A stretch of DNA of 41,868 bases from Candidatus Nitrosocaldus schleperae (GTDB lineage: Archaea; Thermoproteota; Nitrososphaeria; Nitrososphaerales; Nitrosocaldaceae). The notes below the pieces were generated by a model. It did not search any database. It worked only from the letters and a program-made list of their open reading frames with translations, and was not told where the DNA came from. The translations under genes were made by a program, and so were the position numbers. The stretch spans positions 1-41,868 of the forward strand of contig JABXGR010000012.1 of NCBI GenBank assembly GCA_013538805.1, written 5' to 3'. Shown one piece after another: positions 1 to 7,966 of this stretch (positions are counted from its first letter, which is position 1; each line of letters opens with the position of its first letter).

Positions 1-805
1 GAGATCTCACTACCAATAAGAGCGAGTGCTGTAGTGAGTGCTATAAAGTTGCAATGCAATATTCAATGAAAAGAGGATTGCGAGAAGTAGAATTGCTAAT
101 TACTGATAACTCAGGCATAAAATTAGTATCGTTGCAATGCAATATTCAATGAAAAGAGGATTGCGAGAGCTGCAGGCGTTTATTAGGTACCGTGAGAAAA
201 TCATCAAGAAAGGTTGCAATGCAATATTCAATGAAAAGAGGATTGCGAGGTTGATTCTGCAAATAAGCTACTATTCCCTTTATATCGTACGCTGTTGCAA
301 TGCAATATTCAATGAAAAGAGGATTGCGAGATTGTAAAGCTTGGAGGTCTTGGCTGAATTGGCTGATACTTATGTTGCAATGCAATATTCAATGAAAAGA
401 GGATTGCGAGTATGCGGTATTAAACGCATTCACTACTGCTATGTACATGTTAGGTTGCAATGCAATATTCAATGAAAAGAGGATTGCGAGAATATATCTG
501 TGTCAAATGATGAATTGACACGTATTGCATAGTTGCAATGCAATATTCAATGAAAAGAGGATTGCGAGGTGGTCTAACAATCTCAAAGGCTGCTCTGTTG
601 AATATATGGCGTTGCAATGCAATATTCAATGAAAAGAGGATTGCGAGCTTGCAGTTGCACCATTCTTGCAACGTAATCTGTAACTGAAGTTGCAATGCAA
701 TATTCAATGAAAAGAGGATTGCGAGATACCTTAACGGCCTCATTAGTGTCTATCTCGTCGACCCTGATGTTGCAATGCAATATTCAATGAAAAGAGGATT
801 GCGAG
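1..805. CRISPR. CRISPR array, 10 complete repeats, left end cut by the window
   Basis: Ten identical 37-bp repeats start at 48, 131, 213, 294, 374, 454, 532, 611, 689 and 769; the last ends at 805. The nine complete spacers are 46, 45, 44, 43, 43, 41, 42, 41 and 43 bp. Bases 1-3 (GAG) equal the last three bases of the repeat and leave a 44-bp spacer at 4-47, so the array very likely continues to the left. Each repeat begins GTTGCAAT and ends GGATTGCGAG. Both ends resemble the archaeal 8-nt crRNA handle: ATTGCGAG when read on plus, ATTGCAAC when read on minus. Transcription direction is therefore undecided. The last repeat shows no decay. No cas gene is in the window. Short open frames inside the array are repeat artefacts. 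Confidence 0.98.
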
Positions 806-816
806 TAATCAGATCA

Positions 817-1998
817 TCATCTATTGCTTGATGCTTTTAGCACCTTTAGCATCACCAACAGTAATAGCATTGATGCTATTGATAGTGCAACTGAGAATAT
901 GATTACATTTAGAACTGATGATTCATAGAGCATACCCATAGTTACACTGCCAGAGAACCATGCTATACCATAGACTCCATTGAATAGACCATATGCAGTT
1001 GCAAGCCTTGCTTTATCAACCATTGTTGCTATAGATGCACGCATTATAGTCTCTTGCATACCCATTACAATACCCCAAAGCATAACACCTGCTAGTATAA
1101 AGGTAGGGTTTGTTGAGAATACCAATGGTGCTATAGGTAGTGTAGCCAATGGTACAAGGATGAGCACTGGAAGCCCTCTTCTATCGAATACATGCCCCAC
1201 TACTATTGCTATAAGTGCATCTACACCCATTGCAAGAGCAAAGAGGATAGGTATGTACACATCCTCTATAGATGAGGTGTACTTGATATGGTATGATATG
1301 ATCTGAAAGTGTGCATATCCTGCTACACTGATGGATACAAATGCAAGGTAGAGCCAGAATATTGGTATAGAGCCTATAGATGCTCTAGCATGGATGCTGA
1401 TGCTGGTATAAGCATCTCTATCTAAATTTAGTGTAGCATACCTCCTTGCATACATCAGCAATGGTAAGGTTGCAGTTGCTGGTATGAAGAGGTAAAGGAA
1501 TGCATCTCTATACCCTTGATAGTTAATCACTACTGCTACAATCAATGGACCAATTACTGCACCTATCTGGTCCATTGCCTCATGTATACCAAAGCCCTTG
1601 CCTCTCCCAATTGATGATGCTGTATAAGCTATTATAACATCCCTTGAAGGTGTACGTATAGCCTTGCCTAACCGCTCAAGTATTATAAGGGTAGATGCAA
1701 TATCAAGCCTGTTAGCAAATGCTAATGCTGGAAGGGATAGTATCATTGCATAGCCAGTCATAATTAGAGTCCAGTGCCTCCTGCTCTTATCTGCTGCATA
1801 CCCAAACAGTATCCTTGCTCCATAAGAGGCTATCTCTCCTACCCCTGCAACTAACCCTACCATAGTTGCACTTGCCCCAAGGATGAGCAGGTAAGGTCCA
1901 GTTATGCTCCTTGCACCCTCATAGACCATATCTGCAGCAAGGCTAACAAGCCCAAGCAGGAGTATCAATCTTAACGCTTTGTCTCCTGAAGCATGCAT
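817..1998 (-). CDS. MFS transporter
   Basis: This 393-residue protein is hydrophobic throughout, with about 12 predicted membrane segments, and has the layout of a major facilitator superfamily carrier. The loop after segment 2 carries GYAADKSRRHW, a version of the MFS signature GxxxDRxGRR. A GKAIRTPSRD stretch and GKGFGIHEAMDQIG (about residues 110-145) are typical of one MFS subgroup, which I cannot name with confidence. The substrate is unknown. The stop codon is only 11 bp from the last CRISPR repeat, so read-through would enter the array on the minus strand. A TATA-like stretch at 2028-2037 fits a start at 1998. It is divergent from the antiporter gene that carries the fluoride riboswitch; shared control is possible but not shown. 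Confidence 0.85.
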   Translation of the reverse strand: MHASGDKALRLILLLGLVSLAADMVYEGARSITGPYLLILGASATMVGLVAGVGEIASYGARILFGYAADKSRRHWTLIMTGYAMILSLPALAFANRLDIASTLIILERLGKAIRTPSRDVIIAYTASSIGRGKGFGIHEAMDQIGAVIGPLIVAVVINYQGYRDAFLYLFIPATATLPLLMYARRYATLNLDRDAYTSISIHARASIGSIPIFWLYLAFVSISVAGYAHFQIISYHIKYTSSIEDVYIPILFALAMGVDALIAIVVGHVFDRRGLPVLILVPLATLPIAPLVFSTNPTFILAGVMLWGIVMGMQETIMRASIATMVDKARLATAYGLFNGVYGIAWFSGSVTMGMLYESSVLNVIIFSVALSIASMLLLLVMLKVLKASSNR

Positions 1999-2084
1999 TG
2001 CCTTATCCTATACTGCTTCTACAAGCCTTAAATTAAATGTAGAAGGAAGATTCGCTAAATCTTTATCCAATTGCTATTTAGAAT

Positions 2085-2112
2085 TATTAAAATGTTAAGC
2101 AACATTTTAATA
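2085..2112. promoter_or_regulatory. 12-bp inverted repeat holding TATA-like boxes
   Basis: The arms 2085-2096 and 2101-2112 are perfect inverted repeats separated by AAGC. Each arm contains an AT-rich TATA-like stretch. The right arm is centred near 2109, which would place a plus-strand start near 2134, just before the riboswitch-like element. It can be a divergent promoter, an operator for a dimeric regulator, or both. Confidence 0.55.
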
Positions 2113-2139
2113 TGCTGAAGCAAAGCAGGTAAGTAAGCA

Positions 2140-2207
2140 GGCTATGGCATCAGCCTAGGCATCCGTATCAATGCCTGAACCGCCCCCTGTGGCTGATGAT
2201 GCCTACC
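2140..2207 (+). ncRNA. Fluoride riboswitch (crcB motif) in the antiporter leader
   Basis: The element shows the crcB layout. A stem GGCU/AGCC (2140-2143 with 2152-2155) closes a loop AUGGCAUC. GGCAUC (2146-2151) can pair with GAUGCC (2198-2203) to form the long-range helix. An AACCGCC segment (2178-2184) begins a short stem with GGC (2191-2193), followed by the hallmark GCUGAUGAUGCCUAC (2192-2206). From memory, that 15-mer also occurs in the Pseudomonas syringae fluoride riboswitch. An additional hairpin, AGGCAU/AUGCCU (2157-2162 with 2171-2176), is inserted in the joining region. The known role is fluoride sensing. The downstream gene on the same strand is the antiporter at 2252. Confidence 0.88.
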
Positions 2208-2251
2208 GTTCATGCTGATGGTGGCAAAGGCATGTTGGGGGATGATGTAGA
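2199..2251 (+). promoter_or_regulatory. Possible expression platform and ribosome binding site of the antiporter gene
   Basis: AUGCCUACC (2199-2207), which the aptamer needs, can instead pair with GGU (2220-2222) and AGGCAU (2228-2233). A GGGGGA ribosome binding site (2237-2242) lies nine bases before the TTG start at 2252 and is complementary to CCCCC at 2183-2187. Mutually exclusive folds could therefore link the aptamer to ribosome access. The pairings are visible; the switching mechanism is inference. Confidence 0.45.
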
Positions 2252-3358
2252 TTGGTAGATCTGTACAGTAGTGCTCTAGTAGCATCAGCAATAGTTGTAT
2301 CTGGCATTGTAAGTTCAAGGGCAAAGATATCCTCATCCATAATAGAGGTTATGCTAGGGATTATCCTTGCAAATGTACTCCTCCTAAAGATAGAGGAATG
2401 GCTTGATTTCATTGCAACGTTTGGTGGCTTAACTCTTACATTCCTTGCTGGTGTTGAGGTTGAGAGCAGGTTGCTTAAAAGCAAGGCAAAGGTAAGTAGC
2501 GTAATAGGCACACTAGCATTCCTAGCACCATTGATAGGTGAGTTGTTGTTCCTTACGTTCTTTACAGATTGGAGTTGGAATGCAAAGTTAGCATCAAGCC
2601 TAGCATTAACAACAACATCGATAGCAGTTGTGTATGCTGTACTCACTGAGTATGGTATAATGCGTACACAGTTTGCAAAGACCATAGTAGCAATAACATT
2701 TGTTAACGATATCCTAACTATAGTTGGGATAAGCCTTATAGAGCCAGCATTCAATATAACCACTATAGCATTCCTGCTTACACTTGCTGCCCTAGCATTG
2801 ATAGTGCCAAGGTTAACCAATCTGTTGATAGCAAGGTATGGGGAGAAGGTTGTTGAGGTAGAGTTGAGGTTCATATTTGCAATGCTCTTACTCATATCAT
2901 TCTTTGCTGATGAGGCAGGGATGCATGCTGTATTCGGTGCATTCATGCTAGGCTTGATATTTGCTAATACAATGCAGAAGCACGATAGAGTGCTTGCTAA
3001 GATGAAGACAGTAGCATTCACACTACTCTCTCCAGCATTCTTCATAAAGGCAGGGATGCTTATATCTATTAATGCAGTTATGCAGAACATGCTCCTAGTG
3101 CTTATGCTACTCTTGGTTAAGATGTTATCAAAGTTTGCTGGATGCTATATGCTATGCAGAAGATGGTTGCCAGAGGCTCCAACATTCTCAACACTACTGC
3201 TTAGTACTGGGCTTACAGTTGGTACTATAACAGCAACCATAGGAAGGGATCTTGGGTTCCTTACACAAGAGCAGTTCTCCATAACAGTTATAGCAGTTAT
3301 ACTTAGTGCAGTAGTACCAACTATAATAGCAAAGAGATTTGTACCAAAGAATGTATGA
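2252..3358 (+). CDS. CPA/Kef-type cation-proton antiporter under a fluoride riboswitch
   Basis: The protein has 368 residues and about 11-12 hydrophobic segments, and looks like the membrane domain of the monovalent cation:proton antiporter family (Na_H_Exchanger fold). Typical stretches are GLTLTFLAGVEVES (about residues 54-67), a central region around residues 115-150 with EYGIMRTQFAKTI, and FGAFMLGLIFANTM near residue 230. The C-terminal TrkA-N/RCK domains of full KefB/KefC are absent, so it is a short form. The start is TTG, because the ATG ten bases upstream meets a stop after two codons; GGGGGA supplies the binding site. Its leader carries the crcB-like RNA, so it probably responds to fluoride. 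A Usp gene follows 54 bp downstream. The transported ion is unknown. Confidence 0.85.
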   Translation: MVDLYSSALVASAIVVSGIVSSRAKISSSIIEVMLGIILANVLLLKIEEWLDFIATFGGLTLTFLAGVEVESRLLKSKAKVSSVIGTLAFLAPLIGELLFLTFFTDWSWNAKLASSLALTTTSIAVVYAVLTEYGIMRTQFAKTIVAITFVNDILTIVGISLIEPAFNITTIAFLLTLAALALIVPRLTNLLIARYGEKVVEVELRFIFAMLLLISFFADEAGMHAVFGAFMLGLIFANTMQKHDRVLAKMKTVAFTLLSPAFFIKAGMLISINAVMQNMLLVLMLLLVKMLSKFAGCYMLCRRWLPEAPTFSTLLLSTGLTVGTITATIGRDLGFLTQEQFSITVIAVILSAVVPTIIAKRFVPKNV

Positions 3359-3415
3359 ATTATTAATAGTAAATATGAATGATTATAATAATAAGAAGAA
3401 GGAGGGGGAGAAGTG

Positions 3416-3868
3416 ATGGAGGAGAAGAGAGGTAAGAGAAGGAAGAGGATAGTTGTTGCAATTGATACATCTGATAATGCAATACATGTTATTGAGAAGG
3501 CAGCAGAGATTGCAGAGATGGTTGGTGCTGATGTAACTGTTCTAACAGTAGTAGAGGTTCCTTTTGTAGCAAGTGAAGGAGAGATGAATATGGCTAGGAT
3601 AGCAGGTGAGGAGAAGAGGATTGCTGATTACCATAAACAACTCATAGATAGATACTTCGCAGGTTCAACAAGCATACTGGTTGAGTCAATGATACTGTAT
3701 GGTGATGCTGGAGATAAGATATGTGAGCTTGCTGAGAAGATTCATGCTGATCTTGTTGTTGTAGGGAGTAGAGGATTAGGCAGAATAGAGTCTATGCTAC
3801 TTGGAAGTGTCTCTGAGAAGGTACTCAGGAAGTGTAGATGCTCAGTGCTTGTTGTTAAAAGTAGATGA
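3416..3868 (+). CDS. Universal stress protein, UspA family
   Basis: This is a 150-residue single UspA domain, a Rossmann-like nucleotide-binding fold. The N-terminal strand reads KRIVVAIDTSDNA, and the C-terminal signature GSRGLGRIESMLLGS fits the ATP-binding pattern G-2x-G-9x-G-S. A strong AGGAGGGGG ribosome site (3399-3407) precedes it; a GTG codon lies directly before the chosen ATG. It sits 54 bp behind the antiporter and is probably in the same transcript. Usp proteins are often coupled to or fused with ion transporters, so a role in controlling the antiporter or in anion or salt stress is plausible but inferred. Confidence 0.9.
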   Translation: MEEKRGKRRKRIVVAIDTSDNAIHVIEKAAEIAEMVGADVTVLTVVEVPFVASEGEMNMARIAGEEKRIADYHKQLIDRYFAGSTSILVESMILYGDAGDKICELAEKIHADLVVVGSRGLGRIESMLLGSVSEKVLRKCRCSVLVVKSR

Positions 3869-3936
3869 GAGAAAGGGAAAGGAGGTAAGTTAAGGTAAGG
3901 TACGATGTATAAGTGCATGTACAATAAAAATATCTA

Positions 3937-4269
3937 TTAATTGGTGATATCCTCATCACGCCCAGCAAAGATATAGAGTGCTATCAACTCCTTTGTGTTG
4001 CCATGAAACTTATGCTTTGCCTTTGCTGGTACAAAGATCACACTACCTTCCTTTATAGGTATATCCTTGCCCTCTATAGTTATGAATCCATCGCCCTTTA
4101 TTATGTAGTATATCTCATCATTAACGTGTGGAGATTGGGGATCATCCTCTCCAGGCTTCAGGCGTAGTACTCCAGCATCCATGCTTCTACTCTGCAGGAA
4201 TGTGCAGCACCAATCGCCATCCTTGCTCATAGTATCAAGTATATCATTTACATTGTAGATAGTGCTCAT
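3937..4269 (-). CDS. Small single-domain cupin protein
   Basis: The protein has 110 residues and one cupin barrel. Motif 1 has PHVNDEIYYIIKG with the metal-ligand pattern His...Glu (about residues 41-56); motif 2 has FVPAKAKHKFHG with its His near residue 78. GDGFITIEGKDIPIKEGS lies between them. Such proteins bind a divalent metal and have many functions, so substrate and reaction cannot be read from sequence. The second ATG at 4269 is chosen over the one at 4275 because the TATA-like TTTAATTA at 4291-4298 is about 25 bases upstream of it, suggesting a leaderless message. It converges on the Usp gene. Confidence 0.85.
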   Translation of the reverse strand: MSTIYNVNDILDTMSKDGDWCCTFLQSRSMDAGVLRLKPGEDDPQSPHVNDEIYYIIKGDGFITIEGKDIPIKEGSVIFVPAKAKHKFHGNTKELIALYIFAGRDEDITN

Positions 4270-4339
4270 ACACATAATTCATACAAACGTTAATTAAACT
4301 TTACATAGCAAGCCATCCAGCATAAGAGCAAGTCTCATC

Positions 4340-4349
4340 TTTATTAATA
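4340..4349 (+). promoter_or_regulatory. TATA-like box that decides the acs start
   Basis: TTTATTAATA is centred about 25 bases before the ATG at 4370 but only about 10 before the ATG at 4355. The later ATG is thus the likely leaderless start. Confidence 0.5.
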
Positions 4350-4369
4350 AGCATATGGGATATCTTTAC

Positions 4370-6325
4370 ATGCTTACAGGTTCAGGCAAGATAACAAAAG
4401 GCACGAGTGATGGTAGGTTGCTTATGCAGTTAAGGGATAGGGGAGCAAGAGATCCTGAAGGCTTCTGGGCTGAGCAGGCATCCCTGCTAGACTGGTTCAG
4501 GGTATGGGATATGGTACTTGATTGGAAGCCTCCATTTGCAAGGTGGTTCATAAACGGGCTAATAAACGCATCATACAATGCTCTTGACAGGCATCTACCT
4601 AGCAGAGGTGATAAGGTTGCAATACACTGGCAAGGGGAGCAGGATGATGAGAGGAGGAGCATAACGTACAGGGAGATGCATAGAGAGGTTAACAGGATAG
4701 CAAATGGATTGAAGGATCTAGGGCTGAAGAGGGGTGATAGGGTAGCGATATACATGCCTATGGTACCTGAACTCCCCATTGCGATGCTTGCATGTGCAAG
4801 GATTGGAGCAATACACTCTGTAGTCTTCTCTGGCTTCAGTGCTAATGCCCTAGCAGATAGGATAAATGACTCAAATGCAAGGCTTGTTATAACTGCAGAT
4901 GGATATCAGAGAAGGGGTAAGATCATAAACCTAATGGAGAATGTTGCATCTGCACTCAATGCATGCAAGAGTGTAGAGCATGTTATAATGCTTAACAGGC
5001 TTGGCATCTATGGTAGCAGTAGTAATAGTAATAGCAGTAGTAGTAATAGTAATGCATCCTACATAGATTGGCATGATATGGTTGATAAGCATGATGGGTA
5101 CTGTGAGCCAGAGAGGGTTGAGAGCAATGAGCCTCTCTTCATACTCTACACTTCGGGCACAACAGGTAAGCCAAAGGGTATTGTGCACTCAACTGGAGGC
5201 TACTTAACCTATGCAAATGCAACATTCAGATGGGTATTTGGGATAAGGGATGAGGATGTGTACTTTTGCACTGCAGATATAGGATGGGTTACAGGGCATA
5301 CATATGTAGTGTATGCTCCAATGATGAATGCAACCACTATAATCATGTATGAAGGTACCCCAGACTATCCCTCAGTGCATAGATGGTTCGAGTTGATAGA
5401 GAGGTACAAGGCAACTATATTCTACACAACACCAACAGCATTGAGGATGCTGATGCGTTACAACATAGAATATGCAAAGGTTCACGATCTATCATCTTTA
5501 CGATTACTTGGCACAGTAGGAGAGCCTATAAACCCTGAGGTCTGGCTCTGGTACTACAAGGCAATAGGGGAGGAGAGGCTCCCAATAGTAGATACATGGT
5601 GGCAGACTGAGACTGGAGCAGCACTAATAGCAAATGCAGCAGGTATAGAGTTGATACCAATGAAGCCTGGATCTGCTAGCCTTCCATTGCCAGGGATAGA
5701 TGCTGCTGTAGTTGATGATGATGGTAATGAGGTTAGAGGCAAGAAAGGTTATCTTATCATAAGGAGACCATGGCCAGGGCTAATGCTCACAATATGGGGG
5801 GATGATGAACGCTACAAGCAAACATATTGGTCAAGGTTCAGGAATGCATACTACCCTGCAGACTATGCTATGGTTGATGAGGATGGTTACTTCTGGCTTC
5901 TAGGAAGGGCTGATGAGGTACTGAAGGTTGCTGGCCATAGGCTTGGCACTATGGAGGTTGAGAGTGCTATAGTTGCACATCCAGCAGTAGCAGAGGCTGC
6001 AGTTGTAGGCAAGGCAGATCAGATCAAGGGTGAGAGTATAGTTGCATTCGTTGTTCCAAAGCAAGGTTATGCAGAGCATAAGGAGTTGAGGCATTCAATA
6101 ATGAAGCAGGTTGAGAGTAGCCTTGGTGCAATAGCAAGACCAGAGCAGATCTACTTTGTTAGCAGGTTACCAAAGACAAGGAGTGGTAAGATAATGCGTA
6201 GACTGCTAAAGGCTATAGTTAATGGTGCACAGATTGGGGATACAACAACGCTTGAGGATGAGGCAGCTATAGATGAGGTTAAGGCAGTGTATGAGGAGTT
6301 AAGGAAGAATATTACAGATGGTTAG
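4370..6325 (+). CDS. acs: AMP-forming acetyl-CoA (acyl-CoA) synthetase
   Basis: The enzyme activates acetate, or a related short acid, to acyl-CoA through an acyl-adenylate. It has 651 residues from the chosen start, the usual Acs length. Visible motifs are the phosphate-binding loop [12 protein letters not shown] (about residue 260), [10 protein letters not shown] (about 410) with the Trp that favours a small acyl pocket in Acs enzymes, the hinge region [15 protein letters not shown] (about 520), and the C-terminal [11 protein letters not shown] with the catalytic lysine. A Ser/Asn linker of about 16 residues (encoded near 5012-5055) is inserted in the N-terminal domain and comes from an AGTAAT-like microsatellite. 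In an autotrophic archaeon it could serve acetate or 3-hydroxypropionate activation; the sequence does not decide this. Confidence 0.9.
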   Translation: MLTGSGKITKGTSDGRLLMQLRDRGARDPEGFWAEQASLLDWFRVWDMVLDWKPPFARWFINGLINASYNALDRHLPSRGDKVAIHWQGEQDDERRSITYREMHREVNRIANGLKDLGLKRGDRVAIYMPMVPELPIAMLACARIGAIHSVVFSGFSANALADRINDSNARLVITADGYQRRGKIINLMENVASALNACKSVEHVIMLNRLGIYGSSSNSNSSSSNSNASYIDWHDMVDKHDGYCEPERVESNEPLFILYTSGTTGKPKGIVHSTGGYLTYANATFRWVFGIRDEDVYFCTADIGWVTGHTYVVYAPMMNATTIIMYEGTPDYPSVHRWFELIERYKATIFYTTPTALRMLMRYNIEYAKVHDLSSLRLLGTVGEPINPEVWLWYYKAIGEERLPIVDTWWQTETGAALIANAAGIELIPMKPGSASLPLPGIDAAVVDDDGNEVRGKKGYLIIRRPWPGLMLTIWGDDERYKQTYWSRFRNAYYPADYAMVDEDGYFWLLGRADEVLKVAGHRLGTMEVESAIVAHPAVAEAAVVGKADQIKGESIVAFVVPKQGYAEHKELRHSIMKQVESSLGAIARPEQIYFVSRLPKTRSGKIMRRLLKAIVNGAQIGDTTTLEDEAAIDEVKAVYEELRKNITDG

Positions 6326-6350
6326 TAGATCAAAAACTTGTTACTACCTT

Positions 6351-7793
6351 TTATCTCTTATTATAGTGTTTATGCATGAGGCATCTATCCCTATCTATAA
6401 CCTCTTTTATGAATACAGCCTTTATCTCTTCTTCTATACCCTCAGCATCTACCTTGAATCCTATGAGTTTAAGGGTTATGGTACAACCATTGCTTATAAT
6501 ATCACCTAACTTAAGCATAACATCTCTATCCCCTCTTACTGGATACTTGTAGTGGTTTACTGCAGTAACAGACCCATTAGATCTATCTATGTGAGTAACT
6601 GTTAACGTTGCATCTACACTACTACTGCTATAGCCATCATCTTCACCCTTGCCTATCATAACCCTACTATATTCTATGCTAGTATCGTTGAAGAGCATTA
6701 GCATCCTCTTCACCATAAATGTCTTCCCATCAACCAGCATCTCCATGCTATCATTGTAATCTATAGCAATAGAAATGGCCTTACTGCTACCATCTTCCAT
6801 AACTACTACTGCATTGAAACACTTATCATGGTTCATGTTTGTGCATTTACTCTGCTCCACACTTAATCTTAACAACTTTGAGTTGCTTATCATAAACCCT
6901 CTCTTGCTATGTTCATTCCATACAACTATAACCTTCTCTCCATCACTACTATATGCCTTGATTGCACCATGCTCTATTGGTATGCTCTTTGATGCTATCA
7001 GTGTTACAGTATACTCATCCTTCTCTATACGCTCATTAACCTTTGGATATGGTTGTACATCAATCAGCATTATTGTATAGTTCATTATCCTTGCTATATC
7101 AGGACCCCTATCCCCCTTTGCAAGCTCAAGGTACATTATGCCATAGATACTTTCTACTTCAAGCAGGATAGTTACGCTACCTGCTCGTACACAGTACACA
7201 CCTTCAGCACACCTTGAGTCCTCAAGCACATCAACTAGCCTAATAGCAAGATCTATACCATCTCTAATCCTTGCTCCTTGACCAATTGATAGTTTGAATT
7301 GCTCATCAACCTCTACGCTCCTATCATCTATAGCAATTGTGAACTCCTTGATTGCCCTCTCAACACTACTATCTACATAATAGGTGAAGGTTACTATTGC
7401 TTTTACTAGCCCTGCAGATCCTGCCTTGTACACTACACCTGATGATGGTCCCGTAACCTCTACACTCTCTCCAGGCTTGAGTTCGTTTATGGTAAAGCCA
7501 AGGCATGCTGGTACATGCTCAACTATAACATGATCATCAAACTCTGCAGATATTGGTGATTCACAGAGACCCCTGTATGTTATAGTTGTATTACTGTTGT
7601 TAACAACAACTGCCTTTATCTTGAACGTATCCCCAACCATAAGACTGGAAGGTACGATCTCTACATATGAGATATACACATAACTGCCATCGCTAACATT
7701 GCTATTATCATCAGCAATTGCATTAGTAATGATGCTGGATAGGATGCTGGATAGCATAAGTATGGTTATAAGTACAAATGGGGTATATCTCAT
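6351..7793 (-). CDS. Exported protein with a conserved DSRC...C domain, function unknown
   Basis: The protein has about 480 residues. The start at 7793 (MRYTPFVLITILML) gives a clean signal peptide ending near NAIADD; a TATA-like TTTATTAAA lies about 23 bases before it. Residues 30-150 look like an Ig/CARDB-type domain (VVVNNSNTTITYRG, ELKPGESVEV). It then has DGIDLAIRLVDVLEDSRCAEG followed by VYCVRAGSVTI, matching a pattern (DSRCP..V.CVWAG) often seen in exported bacterial and archaeal proteins of unknown role. The C-terminal third is beta-rich without recognised motifs. It converges on acs with a 25-bp gap. It is probably displayed outside the cell; no enzymatic role can be given. Confidence 0.75.
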   Translation of the reverse strand: MRYTPFVLITILMLSSILSSIITNAIADDNSNVSDGSYVYISYVEIVPSSLMVGDTFKIKAVVVNNSNTTITYRGLCESPISAEFDDHVIVEHVPACLGFTINELKPGESVEVTGPSSGVVYKAGSAGLVKAIVTFTYYVDSSVERAIKEFTIAIDDRSVEVDEQFKLSIGQGARIRDGIDLAIRLVDVLEDSRCAEGVYCVRAGSVTILLEVESIYGIMYLELAKGDRGPDIARIMNYTIMLIDVQPYPKVNERIEKDEYTVTLIASKSIPIEHGAIKAYSSDGEKVIVVWNEHSKRGFMISNSKLLRLSVEQSKCTNMNHDKCFNAVVVMEDGSSKAISIAIDYNDSMEMLVDGKTFMVKRMLMLFNDTSIEYSRVMIGKGEDDGYSSSSVDATLTVTHIDRSNGSVTAVNHYKYPVRGDRDVMLKLGDIISNGCTITLKLIGFKVDAEGIEEEIKAVFIKEVIDRDRCLMHKHYNKR

Positions 7794-7966
7794 GTTATTA
7801 CTAGCAAGGGATTTAATAAAAGTGTATCTATAATAGATATGCAAGTATGGAATTAGCATGAATATACCTTGCTATTACTTATTATTAACCTCCATTGGAG
7901 TAGCATGTTAGTATTCTTGCAGCAGAAATACTAAAAAGGGTATATGGGAGAGAGTAAAGAGGGGGA

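Noticed and set aside
137-780. Four short open frames inside the CRISPR array
   Set aside because: They are translations of the repeat unit on both strands; the repeated peptide segment recurs at the repeat spacing.
2140-2207. The element as a tRNA or small nucleolar-type RNA
   Set aside because: No cloverleaf, T-arm or box C/D-H/ACA motifs; the fluoride riboswitch layout explains it better.
2203-3090. 295-codon open frame on minus across the antiporter gene
   Set aside because: The plus frame encodes a coherent membrane antiporter; the minus frame has a Ser/Asn/Ala-rich composition typical of antisense shadow.
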